A DNA stretch of 7,458 bases from an uncultured Candidatus Competibacteraceae bacterium (lineage in GTDB: Bacteria > Pseudomonadota > Gammaproteobacteria > Competibacterales > Competibacteraceae): contig CALGOO010000241.1 in the NCBI GenBank assembly GCA_937960715.1, positions 1 to 7,458 of the forward strand, in the 5' to 3' direction. Made by a program: the position numbers and the translations under genes. Each line of letters starts with the position of its first letter. Position 1 is the first letter of the stretch. Of this stretch, positions 1 to 5,296 are shown one piece after another. The notes under the pieces are model-generated. The model was not told the DNA's origin. It made no database searches and saw only the letters and a list, made by a program, of their open reading frames with translations.

Positions 1-478
1 GCACCACGCCCGACAGCAGCACGTTGTGGTAGAACACCTCGCCGTAGCCGGACAGGGCGTCCACCGCCTCCTGGATGCGGGCGCCGGCGGAATCCTTGAA
101 CGCGACCACCGGCACGCCGATCTTCAGCGCGAGCTGCATCGACTGCACGATTTTCCGGGCGTGCATCTTGCCGAGCGTACCGCCCATCACGGTGAAATCC
201 TGGCTGAACGCCGCCACGGGTCGCCCGTCCACGAAGCCGGTGCCGACGATCACGCCATCCGAGGGCAGTTCCTTGTCGGCCAGACCGAAATGTTTGCCGG
301 CGTGCTTGGCGTGGGTGGCGATTTCCTGAAAGGTGTCCGGCTGAAACAGCGCCAACAACCGCTCGCGGGCGCCCAGCAGACCCTTGGCGTGCCGTTCCTG
401 GAGTTTATCCTCGCCGCCGCCGGCCAGTACCTTGGCGCGCCGTTCCCGCAGGATTTCGAGTTGTTTCTCGGAAAGCAT
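1..478 (-). CDS. Acyl-CoA carboxylase carboxyltransferase (beta) subunit, N-terminal part (runs off left edge)
   Basis: The first 159 residues of a carboxyltransferase subunit of the propionyl-CoA carboxylase / methylmalonyl-CoA decarboxylase (PccB/MmdA) family. Such subunits move a carboxyl group between biotin and an acyl-CoA in the cytoplasm. The frame is open from an ATG at 478 to the window edge. It shows the usual family order: a charged N-terminal helix, ARERLLALFQPDTF (residues 37-50), SDGVIVGTGFVDGRPV (73-88), FSQDFTVMGGTLGKMH (91-106) and an acyl-CoA-binding stretch KDSAGARIQE (128-137) followed by LSGYGEVF. The family usually has DSGGARIQEG, so Gly to Ala at residue 131 is a small variation. 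A GAGGTGAG Shine-Dalgarno sequence lies just before the ATG and fixes the start. The rest of the subunit (normally about 510 residues) and any biotin carboxylase partner lie outside. The substrate (propionyl-, acetyl-, methylcrotonyl- or other CoA) cannot be told from this part. Family assignment is strong, substrate open. Confidence 0.88.
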   Translation of the reverse strand, partial: MLSEKQLEILRERRAKVLAGGGEDKLQERHAKGLLGARERLLALFQPDTFQEIATHAKHAGKHFGLADKELPSDGVIVGTGFVDGRPVAAFSQDFTVMGGTLGKMHARKIVQSMQLALKIGVPVVAFKDSAGARIQEAVDALSGYGEVFYHNVLLSGVV

Positions 479-789
479 GGTTCTCACCTCTATGATGGTT
501 GGTCAGTTGGCGAATGGACGATCAAACGCTTCCCACCGGCCCGCGCCCGGGCAACGCGGGGCTGGTCGTTTTGTTATGGACGGGGGGAAATTTACGTGGC
601 GCGATGGGCGGTTTGGCTCCGCAAACCGCGGTCCATCCCGCGATGGTTTCTTTTTTGCCAAGCGCTTGCGCTTAAGGGTAGCCGAAATCCGGGCAAACGC
701 GATAGCCGACAATTTTTCTTGCAAAATGTCATTTACAGGACCGCGAGCCATGCGCCATGGATGTCGAAATGCCGGCTCGCGGTTCCGGA
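479..789. other. Hairpin-rich intergenic region before the carboxylase gene
   Basis: This 311-bp stretch holds no convincing gene; the open frames crossing it have no recognisable composition or motifs. It is rich in inverted repeats. A GC hairpin sits at 540-560 (CCCGCG / CGCGGG). A perfect 8-bp stem with a 6-nt loop sits at 608-629 (GCGGTTTG / CAAACCGC). A 5-bp stem at 633-646 is followed on the plus strand by a T-rich run. GCGAGCC / GGCTCGC arms lie at 743-749 and 774-780. Read on the minus strand it would be the leader of the carboxylase transcript. I looked for sigma-70 and sigma-54 promoter pairs on the minus strand and found none I would defend. Confidence 0.5.
603..656 (+). terminator. 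Possible intrinsic terminator, plus strand
   Basis: Reading on the plus strand, an 8-bp stem-loop (608-629) and a short 5-bp stem-loop CCATC-CCGC-GATGG (633-646) are followed at once by TTTCTTTTTT (647-656). In an alternative fold, GATGG at 603-607 pairs with CCATC at 633-637 and lengthens the first stem. Stem followed by a T tract is the pattern of a Rho-independent terminator. No plus-strand gene lies before it, so it would end either an unrecognised short transcript or antisense transcription. The stem next to the T tract is short, hence low confidence. Confidence 0.35.
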
Positions 790-981
790 TCAAGCGCGGG
801 GAGCGGTTGGAGCTGATGCGTCGATGCGCTCCGCCGTATCGACCGCGCATGACGGGGTTGCCATGGACTCGTTTTCCGGGACCAGTCGGATCAGATCGCA
901 GCGGCGATGGGAACGCTTGACGGCTTCCTGGCTGAGCGCGCGCCGGGCGCGCTGGCTTTGCGAGGTGGCGCGATATCTCAT
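790..981 (-). CDS. Possible small hypothetical protein (63 aa), coupled to the acyltransferase gene
   Basis: This reading frame begins with an ATG whose last bases form the TGA stop of the preceding acyltransferase gene (ATGA overlap at 978-981), the usual layout of translationally coupled genes. The product would be 63 residues, with an Arg-rich first half (several RR and RAR clusters), a central RLVPENESM stretch and an Ala/Pro-rich tail. It has no signal peptide, membrane segment or motif I recognise. Third-position G+C is fairly high, as in the real genes nearby, but in DNA this GC-rich such frames also arise by chance. I do not assign a function; it may not be a gene. Confidence 0.3.
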   Translation of the reverse strand: MRYRATSQSQRARRALSQEAVKRSHRRCDLIRLVPENESMATPSCAVDTAERIDASAPTAPRA

Positions 982-1961
982 GACCGCAGCGCCTCCGCCG
1001 TTTCCCGCAGGGTCTGGCTGTTGATGGCGGCGTGGTAGTGGGCGCTGAAATCGGAACCACGCAGCGCTTTCTTGATCATGCTTTCCAGGTTGGGCCGCTT
1101 GTCCTCGGGGGCCGCGCCGCTGCCCAGGCCGCCGCCAAATTCGATGATGGCGTTGATGCCGTCGTGGAAGGCGATTTCCAGGTTGTCGATCCAGTTGACC
1201 GGATGGAACAGTTGGAAGAACAACCGGGTCTTGATCGCGGCGGGATCGGGATCGTGATAGGCGCCCGAGCAGTTGGACAAGACGCGGACAGTGGGAGCAC
1301 TCATCGTGGCGGCGTCCAGCACCGGGCGGAAGTGCAAGGCGGCGGTGATCATGTAGAAGGTGTGAAAGGCGCCCTCGGTCTTGAGCCGGGTGGGTCGCTT
1401 GCGCGGAAAATGCGCGTGGGCTTCCTCGGTCAGGCGGTCGAGGTCCTCGGCGAGACCCCCGATCACGGTCTGGTCGGGCAGGTTGCGGGCGGCGACGACA
1501 CAGTAGTGTTTTTCCGCCAGCGGCTGGATGTTGTCGAGATGCAGCGGAAACGCCAGCATTTCGCCCGCGCCGTAAGCGCCCATGCAGTCGCCGCGTTTTT
1601 GCACCAGCCGCAGGGCGGTTTCGAAGTCGAGCGCCCCGGCCGCGACCAGGGCGCAGTATTCGCCGAGGCTGTGGCCGCCGGTCAAGACCGGTTGCACCCG
1701 GTCATCGGTCAATTCGCGCAAGATTGCCAGACAGGCCAGCGAGTGAACCAGCAGGGCGGGTTGGGTATGGCGAGTCAGCCTCAAGGCTTCTTCCGGCCCC
1801 TCCAGGCAAAGCTTGACGAGATCGTAGCCCACGATGTCGTTGGCCTGTTCGTAAAGCCGCTGGGCGACCGGAAAGTCCCGGCGCAAGTCGCTGCCCATAC
1901 CGACGTATTGGGAGCCCTGTCCCGGAAACACGAACATGATCTGCTGGTCCTGACTCGACAC
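978..1961 (-). CDS. Malonyl-CoA:ACP transacylase-like acyltransferase (FabD family)
   Basis: A 327-residue acyltransferase that by family should move a malonyl (or related) group from CoA to an acyl carrier protein in the cytoplasm. From the GTG start the landmarks are FVFPGQGSQ (10-18), the nucleophile elbow GHSLGE with Ser98, the carboxylate-binding Arg123 in QKRGDCM, and the catalytic His200 in GAFH. These match Ser92, Arg117 and His201 of E. coli FabD, and length is close to the usual 310. AFH before the catalytic His is the malonyl-type signature rather than the methylmalonyl-type (ASH), so malonyl is the likelier substrate. After RGxxM the common Gln is Gly. The gene is not beside fabH, fabG or acpP but upstream of an acyl-CoA carboxylase subunit, so it may serve a specialised pathway. 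I prefer GTG at 1961 because AGGAGG lies 9 nt before it; the ATG at 1970 directly touches that AGGAGG, and the in-frame extension to 2195 would cross the promoter. Confidence 0.88.
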   Translation of the reverse strand: MSSQDQQIMFVFPGQGSQYVGMGSDLRRDFPVAQRLYEQANDIVGYDLVKLCLEGPEEALRLTRHTQPALLVHSLACLAILRELTDDRVQPVLTGGHSLGEYCALVAAGALDFETALRLVQKRGDCMGAYGAGEMLAFPLHLDNIQPLAEKHYCVVAARNLPDQTVIGGLAEDLDRLTEEAHAHFPRKRPTRLKTEGAFHTFYMITAALHFRPVLDAATMSAPTVRVLSNCSGAYHDPDPAAIKTRLFFQLFHPVNWIDNLEIAFHDGINAIIEFGGGLGSGAAPEDKRPNLESMIKKALRGSDFSAHYHAAINSQTLRETAEALRS

Positions 1962-1970
1962 GGCCTGCAT

Positions 1971-1976
1971 CCTCCT
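1971..1976 (-). promoter_or_regulatory. Shine-Dalgarno deciding the acyltransferase start
   Basis: A perfect AGGAGG on the minus strand. It lies 9 nt before GTG (1961-1959) but has no spacing to the ATG at 1970-1968, which argues that translation begins at GTG although an ATG sits just upstream. Confidence 0.6.
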
Positions 1977-2002
1977 GCGGGGAGTGGTGAAACGAGCGCG
2001 CA

Positions 2003-2031
2003 AAGATACGGGGAAGTGGCTGATAAGGCAA
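2003..2031 (-). promoter_or_regulatory. Candidate sigma-70 promoter for the acyltransferase gene
   Basis: On the minus strand a TTGCCT -35 box (2031-2026) and a TATCTT -10 box (2008-2003) are separated by exactly 17 nt. This would start transcription near 1996 and give a leader of about 35 nt before the GTG. It lies inside the 133-bp divergent gap shared with folD. Prediction from consensus only. Confidence 0.45.
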
Positions 2032-2054
2032 GGCAAACAAGAGGTCGGCTGTAG

Positions 2055-2060
2055 TAGAAT
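2055..2060 (+). promoter_or_regulatory. Candidate -10 box for folD
   Basis: TAGAAT on the plus strand, one base from TATAAT, lies 34 nt before the folD ATG. No good -35 hexamer is found at the right distance (GGCAAA at 17 nt is poor), so this is a weak prediction. Confidence 0.3.
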
Positions 2061-2094
2061 CCAGCGGCGTTTTTCAGCGACCACGAGGAAGCCC

Positions 2095-2994
2095 ATGGCC
2101 ACGGCCACCATCATCGACGGTAAACGGTTCGCCGCCCGCCTGCGCGCCGGCATCGCCGCGCGCGCCGCCCAGCTTAAGGCGGAACATGGCGTCACGCCCG
2201 GTCTGGCGACGGTGCTGGTCGGCGAAGATCCCGCCAGCCAAATCTATGTCCGCAACAAGGGCCTGCAAGCGCGGGAGGCTGGCATGAATTCCTTCGAACA
2301 CCGGTTGCCCGCGACCGCGACCCAGGCCGAATTGTTGGCGCGCGTCGCCGAATTGAATCGGGACCCGGTGGTCAACGGCATCCTGGTGCAACTGCCGTTG
2401 CCGAAGCAGATCGACCCGGAGGCGGTGATCGAGGCGATCACCGCCCAGAAGGATGTGGATGGTTTTCACCCGCTGAACGCTGGGTTGCTGGCGGTGGGTG
2501 GAACCGGCATGGTGCCCTGCACGCCGCTGGGCTGTCTGATGTTGCTCAAGGATCGGATCGGCAATCTGACGGGGCAGCGGGCGGTGATCCTGGGCCGTTC
2601 GAACATCGTGGGCAAACCGATGGCGGCGCTGTTGCTGCGCGAGCATTGCACCGTGACCATCGCCCATTCCCGTACCCGCGATTTGGCCGAGGAATGCCGG
2701 CGGGCGGACATTCTGATCGCGGCGGTCGGCAAGGCGCGAATGGTCAAGGGCGACTGGATCAAGCCGGGCGCGACGGTGATCGATGTCGGCATCAACCGCA
2801 TTTTCACTCCGGACGGCAAGGGGCGGCTGGTGGGTGATGTGGATTTTGAGGCGGCGGTCGAGGTGGCGGGTGCCATTACCCCGGTGCCGGGCGGCGTTGG
2901 CCCCATGACCATCGCCTGTTTGCTATTGAATACCTTGACCGCCGCCTGCCGGCAGCGGGGTATTCCGGTGCCGGAAGTTCGTCCGATCGCTTGA
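2095..2994 (+). CDS. folD: Bifunctional methylenetetrahydrofolate dehydrogenase / methenyltetrahydrofolate cyclohydrolase FolD
   Basis: A complete FolD of 299 residues. It interconverts 5,10-methylene-, 5,10-methenyl- and 10-formyl-tetrahydrofolate with NADP, feeding one-carbon units to purine, Met-tRNA formylation and thymidylate pathways in the cytoplasm. The N-terminal catalytic domain has YVRNK with the key Lys55 (E. coli Lys54), ILVQLPLP (96-103) with Gln99, and KDVDGFHP with Asp122. The Rossmann domain has the nucleotide-binding GRSNIVGKP (167-175), AHSRT, the ADILIAAVGK strand, VIDVGINR and the C-terminal signature TPVPGGVGPMT. All catalytic residues are present and length matches the family. 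The ATG at 2095 is chosen because GAGGAA lies just before it and MATATIIDGK is the normal N-terminus; the frame upstream runs through the promoter gap. It is divergent from the acyltransferase gene and looks monocistronic, since the next gene is convergent. Confidence 0.97.
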   Translation: MATATIIDGKRFAARLRAGIAARAAQLKAEHGVTPGLATVLVGEDPASQIYVRNKGLQAREAGMNSFEHRLPATATQAELLARVAELNRDPVVNGILVQLPLPKQIDPEAVIEAITAQKDVDGFHPLNAGLLAVGGTGMVPCTPLGCLMLLKDRIGNLTGQRAVILGRSNIVGKPMAALLLREHCTVTIAHSRTRDLAEECRRADILIAAVGKARMVKGDWIKPGATVIDVGINRIFTPDGKGRLVGDVDFEAAVEVAGAITPVPGGVGPMTIACLLLNTLTAACRQRGIPVPEVRPIA

Positions 2995-3024
2995 TTTCGG
3001 CGCGGCGGAAGAGCTTGAGTAATT

Positions 3025-3161
3025 GTTCAGATCCCCTGATGGTTTCGCCCCGTATTGATGGGTTTCGCTACGCTCAACCCATCCTACAACCCATTGGTCT
3101 TTTCGTAGGATGGGTTGAGCGTAGCGAAACCCATCGTCGTGCGGGACGAGGGGATCCGAAC
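3025..3161. repeat. Nested palindromic repeat element after folD
   Basis: The core is a perfect 31-bp inverted repeat: the left arm at 3057-3087 is the exact reverse complement of the right arm at 3105-3135, with a 17-nt loop. Outside it a second pair, 3025-3037 (GTTCAGATCCCCT) and 3149-3161, is complementary at 12 of 13 positions and almost concentric. The arm sequence (GTAGGATGGGTTGAGCG followed by TAGCGAAACCCATC) is of a kind I know as a dispersed intergenic repeat in many proteobacterial genomes. Translated, it gives the recurrent spurious peptides FRYAQPIL and GWVERSETH. It sits between convergent genes and could fold into a very stable hairpin in either transcript. There is no T tract, so intrinsic termination is not clearly supported. 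Confidence 0.9.
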
Positions 3162-3184
3162 GTTTACGGGCTTGAAGATGCGTT

Positions 3185-3214
3185 CTCTCGCCTCGCGCCA
3201 AGGCGGGGCGAGAG
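3185..3214. repeat. GC hairpin between folD and the DUF2147 gene
   Basis: CTCTCGCCTCG (3185-3195) pairs with CGGGGCGAGAG (3204-3214) over 11 positions, 10 Watson-Crick and one G-U/mismatch depending on strand, around an 8-nt loop. It ends 23 bp past the 3' end of the DUF2147 gene and 190 bp past folD. It could help end transcription from either side but lacks a T run; it resembles CTCTC/GAGAG-type dispersed hairpins. Confidence 0.6.
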
Positions 3215-3237
3215 CGGCTTGCCGGGAAGCTTGGGTT

Positions 3238-3681
3238 TCAGTCGACCCGCTGCCACTTTTGCTCCCGGCTGAAGAACATCCATTTGCCGGTGACGTCCAG
3301 GGTTTTGCCGCCGTTGGTCAGCTTAGCCTTGCTCGCATAGGTGCCGCCGTCGGCCGGGTTGAAAATCTTGCCGTCCGTCCATTCGTCGCCCTCCTTCTTC
3401 AAATCCCATAGGATGCGCATCCCCACCAGTGGCTTGTCCTTCAAATCGCCCTCGCATTTGCTACAGGTTTTCTCGGTGGCGCCCTCCAGCAGTTCCACGA
3501 TCTTGCCGGTCAGCACGCCGTTGCTTTCGGTGATCTGCACGATGCTCTTGGGCTTGCCGGACTTGTCGTCGACGGTTTTCCATTTGCCGACCGGCGAGTT
3601 GAGATCGGCGGCGTGGGCGGCGGCCAGCCACAGCAATCCGCTGGCGAGACCGAGACCAGCGCCCAGACGTGACATTTTCAT
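3238..3681 (-). CDS. Secreted DUF2147 family protein
   Basis: A 147-residue protein of the DUF2147 family, whose function is not known to me. Residues 1-24 form a clear signal peptide: MKMSR, a hydrophobic run GLASGLLWLAAA, then AHA before the likely cut at A24/A25, so the mature 123-residue domain should be exported to the periplasm. The mature part begins with the family's PVGKWKTVDDKSGK, continues with IVQITESNGVLTGKIVEL and a CSKCEGD motif with Cys73 and Cys76, and then GMRILWDLKKEGDEWTDGKIFNPADGGTY, typical of the family's small beta-rich fold. The two cysteines could form a disulfide or bind a metal. AGGAG lies 6 nt before the ATG at 3681; a second ATG two codons later is less well placed. 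It converges on folD and diverges from the CarS-like gene. Confidence 0.85.
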   Translation of the reverse strand: MKMSRLGAGLGLASGLLWLAAAHAADLNSPVGKWKTVDDKSGKPKSIVQITESNGVLTGKIVELLEGATEKTCSKCEGDLKDKPLVGMRILWDLKKEGDEWTDGKIFNPADGGTYASKAKLTNGGKTLDVTGKWMFFSREQKWQRVD

Positions 3682-3815
3682 GTGATTCTCCTAACGATTG
3701 CGGCGATGAGGGACTGCGTCCCCACTGGGATGGCGCTTTCGACTGACGTCAAGCGGAAATGTCCCATTCTAGCGCGTCCGACCTATGCTTGAGAGGACCT
3801 TCCTGGAATTTCGCC
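3682..3815. promoter_or_regulatory. Divergent promoter region (DUF2147 / CarS-like)
   Basis: A 134-bp gap between divergent starts. For the minus-strand gene a TAGAAT -10 box lies at 3771-3766, without a clear -35. For the plus-strand gene TATGCT (3784-3789) is a possible -10, again without a good -35. The gap also holds a TGACGTCA palindrome (3745-3752) and a small GGGAC-TGC-GTCCC hairpin (3710-3722), either of which could be a regulator site but neither matches an operator I know. Exact boxes are guesses. Confidence 0.35.
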
Positions 3816-4301
3816 ATGGCGTCCACCGAATTGCAATTGTTGTTGCTGATCTTGATCGCCAATGGCGTTCCGATCATCGCCGCCGCGGTGTGCGGCGACC
3901 GGGGCGCCTGGCCGGTGGATGGCGGTCGACGATGGACCGATGGCCGACGCCTGTTGGGAGATACCAAGACGTGGCGTGGCGTGGTGCTGGCGCCGCTGGC
4001 GACCGGTCTTGGCGCCGCGCTGCTGGGTTGGTCCGCGACGGTCGGAGTGGTGATCGGCGTCGCCGCCATGCTGGGCGATTTATTGTCGAGCTTCGTCAAA
4101 CGGCGGCTGGCTATACCCACCAGCGGCATGGCCCTGGGGCTGGATCAGATCCCCGAGGCGTTGTTGCCGCTGTTGGCGGTGGCGGACCGTTTCGCGCTGA
4201 GTGGGCTGGCCATCGTGGCGACGGTGGCCGGTTTCATCGTGCTGGAGTTGGCGTTGTCGCGGGTGTTGTACCGGCTCGGCATTCGCAACCGGCCCTACTG
4301 A
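3816..4301 (+). CDS. CarS-like (CDP-archaeol synthase family) integral membrane protein
   Basis: A 161-residue membrane protein of the family typified by archaeal CarS, which activates unsaturated archaetidic acid with CTP at the membrane and is related to the CdsA-type cytidylyltransferases. Hydrophobic segments lie at about residues 6-25, 56-72, 74-86 and 128-148. Between them is the polar signature: GDTKTWRG (48-55), LGDLLSSFVKRR (86-97) and LDQIPEALLP (109-118), with Asp88, Lys95 and Asp110 as probable metal or nucleotide ligands. Relatives occur in many bacteria that make no archaeol, so the bacterial substrate is unknown; a lipid-phosphate or isoprenoid cytidylyltransferase role is inference. 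The ATG at 3816 is chosen because the first membrane helix (LLLLILIANGVPII) follows directly, as in homologues; the SD is weak and an in-frame ATG at 3759 would add 19 polar residues. Its last 7 bp overlap the convergent metallophosphoesterase gene. Confidence 0.8.
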   Translation: MASTELQLLLLILIANGVPIIAAAVCGDRGAWPVDGGRRWTDGRRLLGDTKTWRGVVLAPLATGLGAALLGWSATVGVVIGVAAMLGDLLSSFVKRRLAIPTSGMALGLDQIPEALLPLLAVADRFALSGLAIVATVAGFIVLELALSRVLYRLGIRNRPY

Positions 4302-5293
4302 GCCGGCGGGGCGCGCAGATGGTGCAGGGTGATTTCCGGTGGGCAGTTGAAGCGCACCCCGACCACCGAGGCGCCCGATCCGACCGAGGTGTAGCCCTGC
4401 ATGGCGTGGTAGCGCCAGGCGCCCTGGCAATAGCGGCGCGGGCAGGCGGCGTTGGTCATCAGCGCGATGCCGCCGGGCAGACAAATCTGCCCGCCGTGGG
4501 TGTGGCCGCTCAACAACAGATCGAAGCCGGCGTGGGCCGCGTGCCGGTAGGTTTCCGGCGAATGCGACAGCAGGATGGACACGTCTTCCGGTGGAAGATG
4601 AGCGGCGACCTTGTCGAAATTATCCACTTGGTAGTAGTGCGGATCGTCGATGCCGGCCAGGTGAATCGTCGAGCCGCCGCGTTCCACCGGGACCGACTCG
4701 TTCAGCAGCAAGGTGATTTTCAGCGCTTCGATGCCGGGCGCCATGCGGATGGAATCATGGTTGCCGAGCACGGCGTAGACGGGACCCCTCAAATGGGGGC
4801 GCACCTGGGCCAGGGCGGCGAGGGCGGCGGCGTGGGGACCGTGGGTCTTGGCCCGGAAATCGCCGGTGATCACGCACAGATCGTAAGTTACCTGCCGCAG
4901 GTGCTCGATCAGCGCGGCGGGATAGGCGGGATCGGCGTCCAGATGCAGGTCACTGAGATGCAGCAGAGTGAAGCTGTCGAAGGCGGCGGGTAACCGGGGC
5001 ATGACGACTTCGTTGTGGCGGATTTGAATGGCGGTGGCGTTGCGCAAGCCCCGGCGGTACAGACCTAGGCCACGCAGGGTCAGGCGGATCAGGGCGTGAA
5101 TCGAGTACCAGTTCTCAATATGAAAAAAGGTCCGACCCCGTCCGAACACCTGGGCCGCATGATCGACCTCGATGCCCAGCCGCTGTTGCAGGTGGACCCG
5201 GCCGATCCGTTCTTCCAGTCGCTTGAGTTCGGCCGTTTCCCGGTCCACGACCACGCTGGGCAAGGAAGATGAAGGGCCTTTTGGAGATTTCAT
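4295..5293 (-). CDS. Calcineurin-like metallophosphoesterase (YaeI/YkuE-type)
   Basis: A 332-residue calcineurin-like phosphoesterase with the full two-metal site: LSDLHLD (Asp115, His117), TGDF (Asp145), GNHD (Asn178, His179), LSHSPE (His244) and GHTHGGQI (His264, His266). The last motif and overall layout match the YaeI/YkuE group, whose members act on phosphodiesters or lipid-linked substrates; the actual substrate here is unknown. An N-terminal region of about 105 residues precedes the catalytic domain. It starts with a charged helix (ETAELKRLEERIGRVH) and contains FFHIENWYS (56-64), with no obvious signal peptide or membrane helix, unlike E. coli YaeI, which has a membrane segment. The ATG at 5293 is 3 nt after the stop of the alcohol dehydrogenase gene, so the two are probably co-transcribed and coupled; no clear SD precedes it. 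Its 3' end overlaps the CarS-like gene. Confidence 0.9.
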   Translation of the reverse strand: MKSPKGPSSSLPSVVVDRETAELKRLEERIGRVHLQQRLGIEVDHAAQVFGRGRTFFHIENWYSIHALIRLTLRGLGLYRRGLRNATAIQIRHNEVVMPRLPAAFDSFTLLHLSDLHLDADPAYPAALIEHLRQVTYDLCVITGDFRAKTHGPHAAALAALAQVRPHLRGPVYAVLGNHDSIRMAPGIEALKITLLLNESVPVERGGSTIHLAGIDDPHYYQVDNFDKVAAHLPPEDVSILLSHSPETYRHAAHAGFDLLLSGHTHGGQICLPGGIALMTNAACPRRYCQGAWRYHAMQGYTSVGSGASVVGVRFNCPPEITLHHLRAPPAQ

Positions 5294-5296
5294 CGG

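Noticed and set aside
26..1024. 332-residue plus-strand frame over the carboxylase gene
   Set aside because: It is antisense to a carboxyltransferase with clear family motifs and has no coherent protein character.
503..1060. 185-residue minus-strand frame crossing the gap before the carboxylase and the end of the acyltransferase gene
   Set aside because: Very rich in Arg and Pro, no recognisable motif, and overlaps the well-supported acyltransferase in another frame; typical of chance open frames in GC-rich DNA.
1032..2054. 340-residue plus-strand frame antisense to the acyltransferase gene
   Set aside because: The opposite strand encodes GHSLGE and GAFH active-site motifs in order; the antisense frame is a by-product of high third-position GC.
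1962..2195. N-terminal extension of the acyltransferase to residue count 405
   Set aside because: The added 78 residues cross the candidate promoter and the folD start, and have no similarity to the compact FabD N-terminus.
2923..3272. Open frames on both strands containing FRYAQPIL and GWVERSETH
   Set aside because: They are translations of the 31-bp inverted repeat and its surroundings; the same peptides arise on both strands, which is expected from a palindrome and not from genes.
3745..3752. TGACGTCA palindrome as an operator
   Set aside because: An 8-bp palindrome is expected by chance at this scale and no bacterial regulator with this site is implied by the neighbours; noted only inside the intergenic entry.
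3785..4993. 402-residue plus-strand frame across the CarS-like and metallophosphoesterase genes
   Set aside because: It runs through two genes with good motifs in other frames and is full of Arg/Gly without any domain signature.
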